Origin: Filimonas lacunae
Lineage (GTDB): Bacteria; Bacteroidota; Bacteroidia; Chitinophagales; Chitinophagaceae
Direction of reading: 5' to 3'
DNA: 64,000 bases
Assembly: GCF_002355595.1 (NCBI RefSeq)
Contig: NZ_AP017422.1
Span: 6,018,823-6,082,822, forward strand
The position numbers and the translations under genes are program-made. Of this stretch, positions 8,404 to 17,277 are shown piece after piece; the stretch's first letter is position 1, and each line of letters begins with the position of its first letter. Under the pieces are notes generated by a model that was not told the DNA's origin, ran no database searches, and saw nothing but the letters and a program-made list of their open reading frames with translations.

Positions 8404-9801
8404 CTATTCCCCTGGTATGGTAACTTTTGATCCGTCTGTTGCGGTGATAGTAACATTCTTTGCTTTCCAGCCTTTTGCAAACTTAATTTCTCCTGCGGTG
8501 GAAGCTTCTATAGTTACATTGGCAAATTCAAAATGCTGTAAAGCACTCTCTTCCAGGCCAATGGCTAAAATACCCTGCTTACTGTTGCGGGCCTTGATGC
8601 CATCTACATACACATCTTTAAAATAAGGCCTGCCCTGCTCAGGAGTTACCTGCTGTAACAGCTTTTTCCAGATCACGGGTATAGAATCATATTGATAACC
8701 AGCCGGTAATTTTGAATAGCTGTAAGCCGGATTCCAATTCATGGTAAAATTGAGCGGTATACTTACACTATCCATATCAATATTGCGGATATAAATATCG
8801 CTGATGGTGCCCCCACGTGTTAACGCAGATTTAATCAGGAAGCCATTCTTTGTACCTCTTGCCATCAGGTCGGTAGCCAGCACATGGTTTATGCCACCAG
8901 AGGTTTCACTGCCCAGGGTAACAATGCCAGCGCCTTTGCGGGCAATACATTTCCTGATCACTACATATTCTGTAGGACGGTTTACGCGTAAGCCATCCGC
9001 ATCACGTCCCGCCTTTAAACAAAAATCATCGTCGTTACAATCTACATCGCAGTTCTGCACCAGCACCCAGGTACTGGAATCAATGTCTATACCATCCGTG
9101 CTGGGGCCGTGACCATCTTCATTATTACGAATCACCAGGCCATCTACGGTAAGATGATCGGAATACAATAACTGCACGGTCCAGAAACCGGCATTTTTGA
9201 GGGTAATGCCTTTCAGGCTGATATCAGAAGACTCCTGCACCAATAAAGTGCGTACCCGCTTGGCATCATAATCTACTATACAGCGCAATCCTTTTTTCTC
9301 GTAGTCTTTGCGCATGTCCCAGTATTTATCCCAGCAGAATTTGCCCCGGGCATTCACTGTGCCTTCGCCGGTGATGGCTACATTCTTCTGACCTATCACG
9401 TTGAGTAAAGCAGCGGGCCATGTGGTTTCAATGCCGGCAATACGGGTATTGATTTCCGGATAATCGTCAAAGTTCTGACTGCCCAGTAAGGTAACACCCT
9501 TACCTATATTCAGGTTAACACCATTTTTCAGGAACAATGCACCCGTAACATAATTACCGGGAGCAAACGAAACCACACCGCCACCCTTGCCCGCACAAGC
9601 GTCAATAGCCGCTTGTATGGCTTTGGTGTTAAGTGTTTGTCCATCGCCCACTGCACCATAGTTATTAACAGGAAAGGTGGCTGTAGCAGCAGGAAATTTC
9701 CGCGCGCCTACTTTTGCCGCCCACGATACATCCTGTTTTTGCGCCAATGCAGCAAACGCCATGCTGCACACAACAGCCACTAACAGCACTATTCTTTTCA
9801 T
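8404..9801 (-). CDS. Polygalacturonase/rhamnogalacturonan hydrolase family GH28
   Basis: 465 residues with a signal peptide ending ALAQ. A right-handed beta-helix is shown by the repeated V-x-I-x-N pattern, with the N-terminal pectate-lyase-like cap FPVNNYGAVGDGQTLNTKAIQAAIDAC. The GH28 catalytic acids are visible in GPSTDGIDIDSS, and as adjacent Asps in CNDDDFCLKAGRDADG, then IVTLGSETSGG and a LIKS strand. The usual G-H-G before GSE is GAG here, which is common in exo-acting or rhamnogalacturonan-acting members. It hydrolyses galacturonic-acid linkages, here probably on RG-I or homogalacturonan fragments in the periplasm. It is last of a tightly packed run (13-37 bp gaps) that starts at 17130. 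Confidence 0.88.
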   Translation of the reverse strand: MKRIVLLVAVVCSMAFAALAQKQDVSWAAKVGARKFPAATATFPVNNYGAVGDGQTLNTKAIQAAIDACAGKGGGVVSFAPGNYVTGALFLKNGVNLNIGKGVTLLGSQNFDDYPEINTRIAGIETTWPAALLNVIGQKNVAITGEGTVNARGKFCWDKYWDMRKDYEKKGLRCIVDYDAKRVRTLLVQESSDISLKGITLKNAGFWTVQLLYSDHLTVDGLVIRNNEDGHGPSTDGIDIDSSTWVLVQNCDVDCNDDDFCLKAGRDADGLRVNRPTEYVVIRKCIARKGAGIVTLGSETSGGINHVLATDLMARGTKNGFLIKSALTRGGTISDIYIRNIDMDSVSIPLNFTMNWNPAYSYSKLPAGYQYDSIPVIWKKLLQQVTPEQGRPYFKDVYVDGIKARNSKQGILAIGLEESALQHFEFANVTIEASTAGEIKFAKGWKAKNVTITATDGSKVTIPGE

Positions 9802-9814
9802 ATGGCTTTGTGTA

Positions 9815-11341
9815 TTAGTTTTTACCTTCTGTTATCCCTTTCCAGTTGTCTGTTCTGAAAGGTGATGCAGGAAGAAATGATTTGTTATACAAATTAGGCA
9901 TAGGTACATTGCGCCATGCAAAACGCACCGCTACGGGCTTGTCAATAGCATCGCTCCATACCACTACTTCATTGCCTTCTATCACTGCCTGGGCAGGTAC
10001 AAATTTTTCATCGCTACCAGCAATGGTAAACTCCTGTAAAGCCGCATCGCCTTTAGCCACCAGGCCACCATCTACATAATCAAACTGTATCCTTATCTTC
10101 TTGCCCTCTACTTTCATAGAGCGGTAAATAGGGCCGGAACAGGTGATGTCTTTAAAGCCATAGTTATTATGCAAAGCCCACAGGCTCAGGCGTTCGCCTA
10201 CCAGCTTTTTATTACGTGGGTGAATGTCCAGCGAATCACCGTTATCGGTAGTAACCGCCATACCCGTATGTGCCACATGCTGGAAAGTAAGCAGCTGCGC
10301 TTCTCTTATCTCGGGGTTCTGGCTACGGTGCGGAGAAATCTGTACAAAGTAAAAAGGCAGTGCGTTGTTCTTAAAATCATCCCGCCAGTTCTCGATCATA
10401 GCCGGGAACAAACGGCGGTATTGATAAGCATGTTCTGCGTTGTTCTCACCCTGGTACCATATTACGCCTTTTAAAGTGTAAGGCACAATAGGCGAGATCA
10501 TACCATTGTATAATTTGTAAGGCGATTTGTTATGATTAGGACCAATCGGTTCCCTGGGCGCTGCTCCTCTGTTCTTGCTGGAATCGCTTTTCCATTTAGC
10601 CAGTGCTTCTTTATATTCTGCAGAAGCTGTAGGAAAATCTTTCACCTGCTGCTCGTACCTGTCCAGGATCACTTTAAAGTCTTTATCCTTTTCCAGCACT
10701 TCCTTTTTAGTCCACGATTCAGCCGGTGTGCCACCCCAGGTAGCATTGATAATACCTACCGGAAAACCGGTTTTCACATGCACCTCTTTGGCAAAGTAAT
10801 ACGCCACACCCGAAAAGGTATCAGCCGTTGCCGGGCTGCACACTTTCCAGCTGCCTTCAAATTCATATTGCGGAACATCGGCCACTTTATTGGCTACATC
10901 AATCATGCGTATACCAAAGTAATCTGCCTTCTTTATTTCTTCTTCGTAGTTCAATACACCGGTGTAAGAAACGTTTTTGGTTTTAGCCATAAAAAACTCC
11001 ATGTTCGACTGGCCCGATGCCAGCCATACTTCACCCAGTAATACGTTCTCTACTTTTATTTCATTGTTGCCCGTAAACTTAATGTAGTAAGGACCACCTG
11101 CTTTGCTGGTTTTTACATACGTGATCCACTTGCCGTCTGCCCCAGCTGTTACCTTAGCAGTACGCTGGTTCCAGCTGGTAAGTATGCTTATCTTTTCTCC
11201 CGGCAATGCCCAACCCCACAAAGCCACTTTACCCTGCTGCTGCAACACCATGTTGTTGCTGATAATGGAAGGAAGTTTCACATTCGCGCGCGCCTGTAAA
11301 AACAACATCAATGGCAATACAATCAATAATACCTTTTTCAT
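9815..11341 (-). CDS. SASA-domain carbohydrate acetylesterase (sialate O-acetylesterase-like)
   Basis: 508 residues with a signal peptide ending QARA. It begins KLPSIISNNMVLQQQGKVALWGWALPG, typical of the sialate 9-O-acetylesterase group, with an N-terminal beta-sandwich and a split SGNH hydrolase. The nucleophile serine is in EVWLASGQSNMEF, a second block is VIWYQGENNA, and the Asp-His pair is in DSLDIHPRNKK. Despite the family name, such enzymes in plant-polysaccharide loci act on acetylated pectin or hemicellulose sugars, and that is the likely job here beside CE12 and GH28. The start follows the GH43 stop by 14 bp. The exact acetylated sugar cannot be read from the sequence. Confidence 0.82.
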   Translation of the reverse strand: MKKVLLIVLPLMLFLQARANVKLPSIISNNMVLQQQGKVALWGWALPGEKISILTSWNQRTAKVTAGADGKWITYVKTSKAGGPYYIKFTGNNEIKVENVLLGEVWLASGQSNMEFFMAKTKNVSYTGVLNYEEEIKKADYFGIRMIDVANKVADVPQYEFEGSWKVCSPATADTFSGVAYYFAKEVHVKTGFPVGIINATWGGTPAESWTKKEVLEKDKDFKVILDRYEQQVKDFPTASAEYKEALAKWKSDSSKNRGAAPREPIGPNHNKSPYKLYNGMISPIVPYTLKGVIWYQGENNAEHAYQYRRLFPAMIENWRDDFKNNALPFYFVQISPHRSQNPEIREAQLLTFQHVAHTGMAVTTDNGDSLDIHPRNKKLVGERLSLWALHNNYGFKDITCSGPIYRSMKVEGKKIRIQFDYVDGGLVAKGDAALQEFTIAGSDEKFVPAQAVIEGNEVVVWSDAIDKPVAVRFAWRNVPMPNLYNKSFLPASPFRTDNWKGITEGKN

Positions 11342-11355
11342 CGCTTCTCACATTT

Positions 11356-12294
11356 TTAATACAACAAATTCGCCAGGCGATTGAACTCTGCCCGGGTGAT
11401 AGTGAAAACAGTGCCGTGACGTGTACCCTTTGGAAAACTCACCTTATCAGATATATCTGTCCAGTTTTTCAAATCGATTGATGTTACTGCACCGTATTTG
11501 TGATCCCTGTATTTATCAAAGTACACAATCCAGCTGTTATTTGCAAATATGGCCGTAGGGCCTTCTGCCCAATATTTACCGGTGATGCTGGGCGAAGGAG
11601 CGCTCCAGCCGCTCAGCAGTTTTTTGCTGGTAGCCACATGCAGGTTCTTCTGTGGAGGCGTTTTCGTTTCATCTTTCAAAAACATCACGTATTTTTTACC
11701 ATTGCGTAAAATGGTAGCATCAATGATGTTAAACCCTTTATCATATAAAATAGCCGCCTTGGAAAAAGTGGCGAAGTCCTTAGTAGTAGTATAGTAAATA
11801 CGATGATTGTTATCGCCCAGGCTGTCTGTAGCCGGAAAACGGCCGGGGATGGTAGTAGCCCAGTAAATAACATACTGTTTAGTAGCTTCATCATACACCA
11901 GCTCAGGAGCCCACGCATTTTGTGCACCTGCTTCATGTTCCATTACAGGAATATATTCCTGTTTGCTCCAGTGTACCAGGTCTTCCGAGCTGGCATAACC
12001 TATGCCTTTATCTTTCCAGCTCACCGTCCACACCATATGAAATTTGCCATCGCCCCCGCGGATAATGCAGGGGTCACGCATCAGTTTGTCTTTTGCTACT
12101 TCCGGACGCAGCATGGTGCTATCGTCATTTAAAGCCGTCCAATGGTAGGCGTCCTCGCTGTAAGCCAGATGCAACCCATCCACACTGTTGCCTTTGAAAT
12201 AGCAAAACATATATACTACACCTGTATCCTTTTGTTGTTGTGCCTGTACACGAATGCCGGCCAACAGCAACAACACCAGTATCAATCTTTTCAT
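11356..12294 (-). CDS. Family 43 glycoside hydrolase (arabinosidase/galactosidase-like)
   Basis: 312 residues with a signal peptide ending RVQAQ. It has the five-bladed propeller layout and acidic triad of GH43: RDPCIIRGGDGKFHMVW (Asp base), a Tyr-Asp-rich IIDATILRNGKKYVMFLKDE (the pKa-modulating Asp) and YWAEGPTAIFANNSWIVYFD (Glu acid). The APELVYDEATKQYVIYWA strand is also typical. Members of this group act on arabinose- or galactose-containing side chains, which fits trimming of RG-I side chains before the backbone is cut. The subfamily cannot be decided by eye. It lies 37 bp after the GH2 gene in the same operon. Confidence 0.8.
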   Translation of the reverse strand: MKRLILVLLLLAGIRVQAQQQKDTGVVYMFCYFKGNSVDGLHLAYSEDAYHWTALNDDSTMLRPEVAKDKLMRDPCIIRGGDGKFHMVWTVSWKDKGIGYASSEDLVHWSKQEYIPVMEHEAGAQNAWAPELVYDEATKQYVIYWATTIPGRFPATDSLGDNNHRIYYTTTKDFATFSKAAILYDKGFNIIDATILRNGKKYVMFLKDETKTPPQKNLHVATSKKLLSGWSAPSPSITGKYWAEGPTAIFANNSWIVYFDKYRDHKYGAVTSIDLKNWTDISDKVSFPKGTRHGTVFTITRAEFNRLANLLY

Positions 12295-12331
12295 ACACCC
12301 TTGTTTTTAAGTTGTTTAAGCTACCCGCAAT

Positions 12332-15193
12332 TTAAAACACATTATCCACTGCTGGTCTGCTATACTGTTCTTTACTGTCAGACGTTTTAGGAAGCCCGAA
12401 GTAAAAATACAAGGTACGTTTAATGGGTGCAGTAATGCTGGTGGGTTCGCTTTGCGGACCTAACACCTTGGTATTAGCACTGATGTTCAATGCCAGCTTG
12501 GTACCAATAGGCGGAATACAATCCAGGAAAGAGATATTGCCGGATGGTAAAGCCGGATGTGGCGTTACACCTGTTAACGCATAAAAATCAAACAGGCGAA
12601 CATATAAACCCGTGTCTTTGCTGGCTACATAAAACTTACCTTCTACGGTATTAAACTCCATCCAGGTAATATCGCCATAGTATCCTTTAAACTCCGGATA
12701 GACCATTGGCCAGTAACCGGTTTGGGTATTGTTATACAGGTTAGACCACACATTCACAGGTGTACCCTGTGAACGGTTTTTCCATTGTCTGTACGGACCT
12801 TTACCTAACCATTTAGCGCCCAGTATAAAGTTTTCGGGATAGTTAAAGCTTACACCTGCATAAGTATAGCTACCACTTTCCAGCGCATATTCATATTCCA
12901 TGCTTACCCAGCCAGTGCCTGACATTTTCCAGCGCACGGTTTTCATGTTACCACTGTAGGTAAACTCTACCACTTCCCCATCTGCTTCTTTGTATTGCTT
13001 TACACCTGCTACGGTAGCAGTTCCATTCAACAATACCGGGCCGTTTTTAAACGACAGGTTATCGTTGGTGATGTTTTTAGTGCCTGCCAGCATACCGGTT
13101 TTCTTATCCAGTATTACAGATACTTCACCGCCCGTTAATACATAAGTACTATCCGTTTCTTTTACACTGGCAGTGCTGTTGTTTACCAGCAATATTTTAT
13201 CCAACAATTGCTCATTGCTTTTTACTTTCCATGTCCACTTATACAATTCCTTTTTAAAAGGATCTAAGGCTACCAGCACTAATGCATCGTACTGTTTAAA
13301 GTCGGCAGGTAAGCTCAGCTGTAAAGTGCCGGTGGCGCCTGGTGCAATGGTGGGGGCAGCAGCGTTGCCCTTCTGCATGATATGATATCCTTCAAAGTCA
13401 TCCTGTGGCTTATAGTAGTTTACCAAAGCCCACTGAAAAGTACACTGGTTGATGTTGGTAAAGTGAAAACGGTTCTCCACTTCAATGCCACCATTAAAAC
13501 CGGCTGGTAATTCTTTCAGGGCAATTTTTACCGGAGAAAAAATTTCACGCAGCGCAAAGAAACTACCTTCTTTTTCACGATGTGGGCCCATGATTCCATC
13601 ATTGGCGTTTAAGCCGTTGGCATCAATAATATTGTTATAGTCAGTTCTTACAATGCCCTCGTCCACCATAGCCCATATAAAGCCACCGGCCGATTTTTTA
13701 GCATGCCAATGCAGTTCCCAGAAATCGCTCATAGCAGCGCCTGCGCCACCGTCATCCTGTGAATGCAAAAACTCGGTTGGCATATAAATAAGGCTATCGT
13801 TCAGTATTTTTTGAGTGCTGTAATAATCTTCGTAGTGGTTACAGTCAATGCCGTTAAACTCATTACCGGGTCTGTGGTGTGGATGAATTACCGGGCGCTG
13901 TGAAAAGTCCCAACGGGTAAATTCTTTATCCAGTTCTTTGTTGGTACCACCTTCGTTGCCATTATCCCAGAAGATAATAGAAGGGTGGTTGAGATCACGG
14001 ATAATCATTTCTTTTACTAATGGAACACCTGCTTTGGTGCTATACCATTTTTGCCAGCCTGCCAGTTCATCCAGCACATATAAACCCATAGAATCGCACA
14101 ACTCTAAAAAGCGTACATCCGGAGGATAGTGTGAACAACGAACGGCGTTCATGTTCATTTCCTTTAACAACTTCGCATCCATCATTTGAATGCTATCGTT
14201 TAAGGTACGTGCAGTTTCAGGCCAGAAGCAATGCCTGTTGGTACCTTTCATTTTAATTTGCACGCCATTCAGGTATACGCCATCTCCTCTTCTTACTTCA
14301 ATAGTGCGGAAACCGAATTTCTCTGTTACCTGGTATAAAGATGCTTTAGCAGTAGTGCGCAGCGATACATTTACTTTATATAAGTTAGGCGTTTCAGAAG
14401 TCCACTGTAAGGCATTGGCCACACGGGTATTCAGTGAAATCACAGAATCGCCTTTAGCGGCATTGCCACTTACCGTAGCTACTACTTTACCTTTATTATC
14501 CAGAATATCTGCTGTAACAGTGCGTGCCTGTTGCACACCTTTTACAAACACCTGCATGGCAAAGCTGCCATCTGCTTTGGCATCAATAGCAGTGTAATCA
14601 ATATGCTCTTTAGGAACCGCTTCCAGGTACACCGGGCGGTAAATACCACCAAACACCCAATAATCGGCCAAACGCTCTGCGTTGTTTACAGAAGCATCGG
14701 CAGACATTTTGCTTACCGTAGCTTCCAGCTGGTTAGCAGCGCCAAACTGTACTTTATCAGTGATCTTGTATTTAAAACGGTAGAAAGAACCCTGGTGTGT
14801 ATCACCTGCCGACTTGCCGTTGATCTTCACTTCGGTATCGGTCATTGAACCTTCAAATACAATAAATACTTCTTTATTCTTCCAGGAAGCAGGTACATTA
14901 AAGCTGTACTTGTACATGCCTTTCTCATCATGAAAGCGCGAATTTTTACCATAGGTTTTGTAATCACGGCCATAATTATAATTACCAAAGCCCTGCTGCT
15001 CCCAGTTGGAAGGCACCTGTATTTTAGTCCAATAACCGCTGTTGCGGCCACCAGTGCAATAAAAATCCCAGGCAACGGTATTATCACTGCCTTTACCCGA
15101 TAAATACTGGTATTCTTTCACAGCAGGCTGCTGAGCAGCGCCCTGTACAACAGCCAGTAGCATTACCTGTAACAAAACCAAAGTAAACTTCAT
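12332..15193 (-). CDS. Glycoside hydrolase family 2, beta-galactosidase-like
   Basis: 953 residues with a signal peptide ending GAAQQ. Jelly-roll sugar-binding domain (about 30-210), Ig-like domain, TIM barrel (about 310-600) and C-terminal beta domains follow in GH2 order. The barrel shows KGTNRHCFWPETART, the acid/base in IFWDNGNEGG (Asn-Glu pair), a nucleophile candidate Glu in YMPTEFLHSQDDGGAGAAMSDF, and GGFIWAMVDEGIVR. A beta-1,4-galactan side chain of RG-I is the obvious substrate in this context, but beta-glucuronidase or another GH2 activity is possible. It lies 11 bp after the deacetylase-lyase fusion gene and before GH43. Confidence 0.82.
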   Translation of the reverse strand: MKFTLVLLQVMLLAVVQGAAQQPAVKEYQYLSGKGSDNTVAWDFYCTGGRNSGYWTKIQVPSNWEQQGFGNYNYGRDYKTYGKNSRFHDEKGMYKYSFNVPASWKNKEVFIVFEGSMTDTEVKINGKSAGDTHQGSFYRFKYKITDKVQFGAANQLEATVSKMSADASVNNAERLADYWVFGGIYRPVYLEAVPKEHIDYTAIDAKADGSFAMQVFVKGVQQARTVTADILDNKGKVVATVSGNAAKGDSVISLNTRVANALQWTSETPNLYKVNVSLRTTAKASLYQVTEKFGFRTIEVRRGDGVYLNGVQIKMKGTNRHCFWPETARTLNDSIQMMDAKLLKEMNMNAVRCSHYPPDVRFLELCDSMGLYVLDELAGWQKWYSTKAGVPLVKEMIIRDLNHPSIIFWDNGNEGGTNKELDKEFTRWDFSQRPVIHPHHRPGNEFNGIDCNHYEDYYSTQKILNDSLIYMPTEFLHSQDDGGAGAAMSDFWELHWHAKKSAGGFIWAMVDEGIVRTDYNNIIDANGLNANDGIMGPHREKEGSFFALREIFSPVKIALKELPAGFNGGIEVENRFHFTNINQCTFQWALVNYYKPQDDFEGYHIMQKGNAAAPTIAPGATGTLQLSLPADFKQYDALVLVALDPFKKELYKWTWKVKSNEQLLDKILLVNNSTASVKETDSTYVLTGGEVSVILDKKTGMLAGTKNITNDNLSFKNGPVLLNGTATVAGVKQYKEADGEVVEFTYSGNMKTVRWKMSGTGWVSMEYEYALESGSYTYAGVSFNYPENFILGAKWLGKGPYRQWKNRSQGTPVNVWSNLYNNTQTGYWPMVYPEFKGYYGDITWMEFNTVEGKFYVASKDTGLYVRLFDFYALTGVTPHPALPSGNISFLDCIPPIGTKLALNISANTKVLGPQSEPTSITAPIKRTLYFYFGLPKTSDSKEQYSRPAVDNVF

Positions 15194-15204
15194 ACACTTA
15201 CTAT

Positions 15205-17130
15205 TTAAAATTCCTGTTTTTCAATTGATACCGCATACACCTGCGACTGCCCTTCAAAATTGGCGCGGAAAATAATCCACTTGCCATCGGGTGAAAAATG
15301 CACATTCGGCTCCAGCTTATACTGGTGCTGCTTCATATTCACCAGGCGCTCCGGCACAAAACGGTCACCTTGCGGACGGAATAAATAAATCCATTTACCA
15401 TCCGGCGCTTTGGCCACTGCATCCGGGTCGCCACCATCGCCCGCAAACAATTGCTGATCGGGTGAAGTGGTATAATGCACCGACCATTCATTCTTGCTAA
15501 ACTCGTATTTCACTTCTTTACCGGTTTGCACATTGGCACCCGCTACAAAGAATGTTTTACCACGTGGCTGTTGCAAATCAAACCAAATGGTTTTTCCATC
15601 GGCACCAAACCATTCATGTCCCGCAATTTCCATATCTACTGTGCGCTTATGCACCAGTTTAATATCGCCGCCTGTTACCACATTAATAGTCCATATCCTG
15701 TCTACCTTATGCCACGGACCTTCGTGACAGAACATTAACAGAGATGGATCAGATGGAGAAAACTGTACATGGTTTAACCAGGCGCTATCTGTAAATACTT
15801 TTTTCAGCTCCCCGGTGTTGATGTTTACCGTAAACAAGGTACGGGGCAGCCTTGCTTCATATATAATATTGAAAAAGTCTTTCTTTTCGGGATGTTGCCT
15901 AAACAGCTCTTTCTCTTTATCAGATCCATAGGCACCACCTAATAAGGTTTCATCTGCATTCAGTGTGGTGATGTCTCCTTTAAAGTCTGACGGGAACACA
16001 AATACCAGGCGCTCTTTTTTAGTATCCACGTTTGTGGCAAACACACTATCCTTTACCTGGTAAAACACTTCCTTCCGCTTTACAGCCACAATCTCCCCTT
16101 TCATTACGCCAGGGTGATTGGTGATCTGCTCTGTTTTCAGGCTTTTCAGGTTCACGGTAAATATTTGCCTGCTGCCACTCAGGCTGGTGTTGTAATACAC
16201 CAGCCTGCCATCCACAAAAGGATTATTGTGAAAGTAAAAGCTGGCGTTATCGCCTTCTGTACGTGTTAACTGAATTACTTTATGACGGGTGTCTTTATCT
16301 ATCCATTCATAAGGCATAGGTGTTACACTACCTGTAGCCAGTTCCGGCATCCGTTGAGGTGGTAGCTTCCAGCCGCTTTCCAGGCTTACATAACTCCCCA
16401 GCTGCTTCATAGAAATAACCGTGTAATGGTTATCGTGCAGATACTGCAAATATTCTTCAAACAACTCTGGTGGTGTAGTTACCCAGTTGTGCGCATTATC
16501 CGGCACTCCATGCACCGTTAACACTACTACGTTGCCATTCTTAGCCTGTTGTATAGCATTCAGCACTTTGCGCTTATCGTTGCCCGATGTGCTAAAGCTG
16601 GGTATATAATAAGGATGATCGGCCTTTGGGTTGTAAGTGCGGTTACCACCGATACGGGCCAGTTGATAACCCGCTTTCTGTAAAGTGTTGATGGCTTTTA
16701 CATCCGTATCATAACCGGGATAAGCAAAAGTTACGGGATGAGCTATCGATAAAGAATCGCACTTATGCTCTATATAGGAAAGCTCTTTTAAAAATCCGGC
16801 TTCATCCAGCTTGTTCACATGGGTATGGTGCCAGGTGTGGTTGCCTATTTCAAAACCCTGCTTACCCAATTCCCTGATCTGTGGCCAGGTCATGTATAAA
16901 CTGGTATCACTAAAGGCAGGCTGCTGAAACTCGCACACATAAAAAGTGGCGTTAAAGCCGTACTTTTTTAACAGGGGAGCTACGTAGGTGTAGTGACTTT
17001 TTACGGCGTCGTCAAAAGTGAGTACTACTAACTTGTCAGGTACTGGTTGGGGTGTTGTTTGAGCCTGTACATACGTTTGCACATACCCTAACAGCATTAA
17101 TGCGGTAATAACGAATAATTTCTTTGTCAT
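15205..17130 (-). CDS. Polysaccharide deacetylase fused to a PL22-like oligogalacturonate lyase propeller
   Basis: 641 residues from the ATG at 17130 (MTKKLFVITA), chosen because it gives a clean signal peptide ending VQAQ; an in-frame upstream start at 17169 would only add 13 residues and spoil it. Residues about 30-250 are a NodB/CE4 domain with TFDD at 38-41, GNHTWHH (metal His 98 and 102) and FAYPGYD. Residues about 270-641 form a propeller with the oligogalacturonate-lyase signature LNHVQFSPSDPSLLMFCHEGPW, then GHEWFGADGKTIWFDLQQPRG and EPNVHFSPDGKWIIFRANF. PL22 enzymes split unsaturated digalacturonate with a His-bound metal. One protein may both deacetylate and cleave pectic oligosaccharides. 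It is first gene of the run 17130-8404 and has its own CAGGA operator. Confidence 0.85.
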   Translation of the reverse strand: MTKKLFVITALMLLGYVQTYVQAQTTPQPVPDKLVVLTFDDAVKSHYTYVAPLLKKYGFNATFYVCEFQQPAFSDTSLYMTWPQIRELGKQGFEIGNHTWHHTHVNKLDEAGFLKELSYIEHKCDSLSIAHPVTFAYPGYDTDVKAINTLQKAGYQLARIGGNRTYNPKADHPYYIPSFSTSGNDKRKVLNAIQQAKNGNVVVLTVHGVPDNAHNWVTTPPELFEEYLQYLHDNHYTVISMKQLGSYVSLESGWKLPPQRMPELATGSVTPMPYEWIDKDTRHKVIQLTRTEGDNASFYFHNNPFVDGRLVYYNTSLSGSRQIFTVNLKSLKTEQITNHPGVMKGEIVAVKRKEVFYQVKDSVFATNVDTKKERLVFVFPSDFKGDITTLNADETLLGGAYGSDKEKELFRQHPEKKDFFNIIYEARLPRTLFTVNINTGELKKVFTDSAWLNHVQFSPSDPSLLMFCHEGPWHKVDRIWTINVVTGGDIKLVHKRTVDMEIAGHEWFGADGKTIWFDLQQPRGKTFFVAGANVQTGKEVKYEFSKNEWSVHYTTSPDQQLFAGDGGDPDAVAKAPDGKWIYLFRPQGDRFVPERLVNMKQHQYKLEPNVHFSPDGKWIIFRANFEGQSQVYAVSIEKQEF

Positions 17131-17175
17131 ATGGCCTATTATAAATATACAAAAAGCATAGAAAGGCAAGGGAAT

Positions 17176-17219
17176 TAAAGGTAAACAGCGACAAAGAACA
17201 ACTATCCCGTTCCGTCCTG
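17176..17219 (-). promoter_or_regulatory. CAGGA-type operator plus -7 element for the deacetylase-lyase operon
   Basis: Coding strand CAGGA-CGGAA-CGGGA (plus strand 17205-17219), then 21 nt, then TACCTTTA (17176-17183). The start codon is 45 bp further on. One half-site carries a single change from CAGGA. Confidence 0.6.
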
Positions 17220-17223
17220 AAAA

Positions 17224-17256
17224 AAGCCCCGCATTCCTGTATGAAGCGGGGCTTTG
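17224..17256 (-). terminator. Rho-independent terminator after susCD
   Basis: AAAGCCCCGC (17224-17233) pairs perfectly with GCGGGGCTTT (17247-17256), loop 13 nt. On the minus strand it follows the SusD stop by 22 bp and runs into a six-T tract. It separates susCD from the enzyme operon, which has its own promoter immediately downstream. Confidence 0.88.
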
Positions 17257-17277
17257 TAGGATTATATCGGTAAACGA

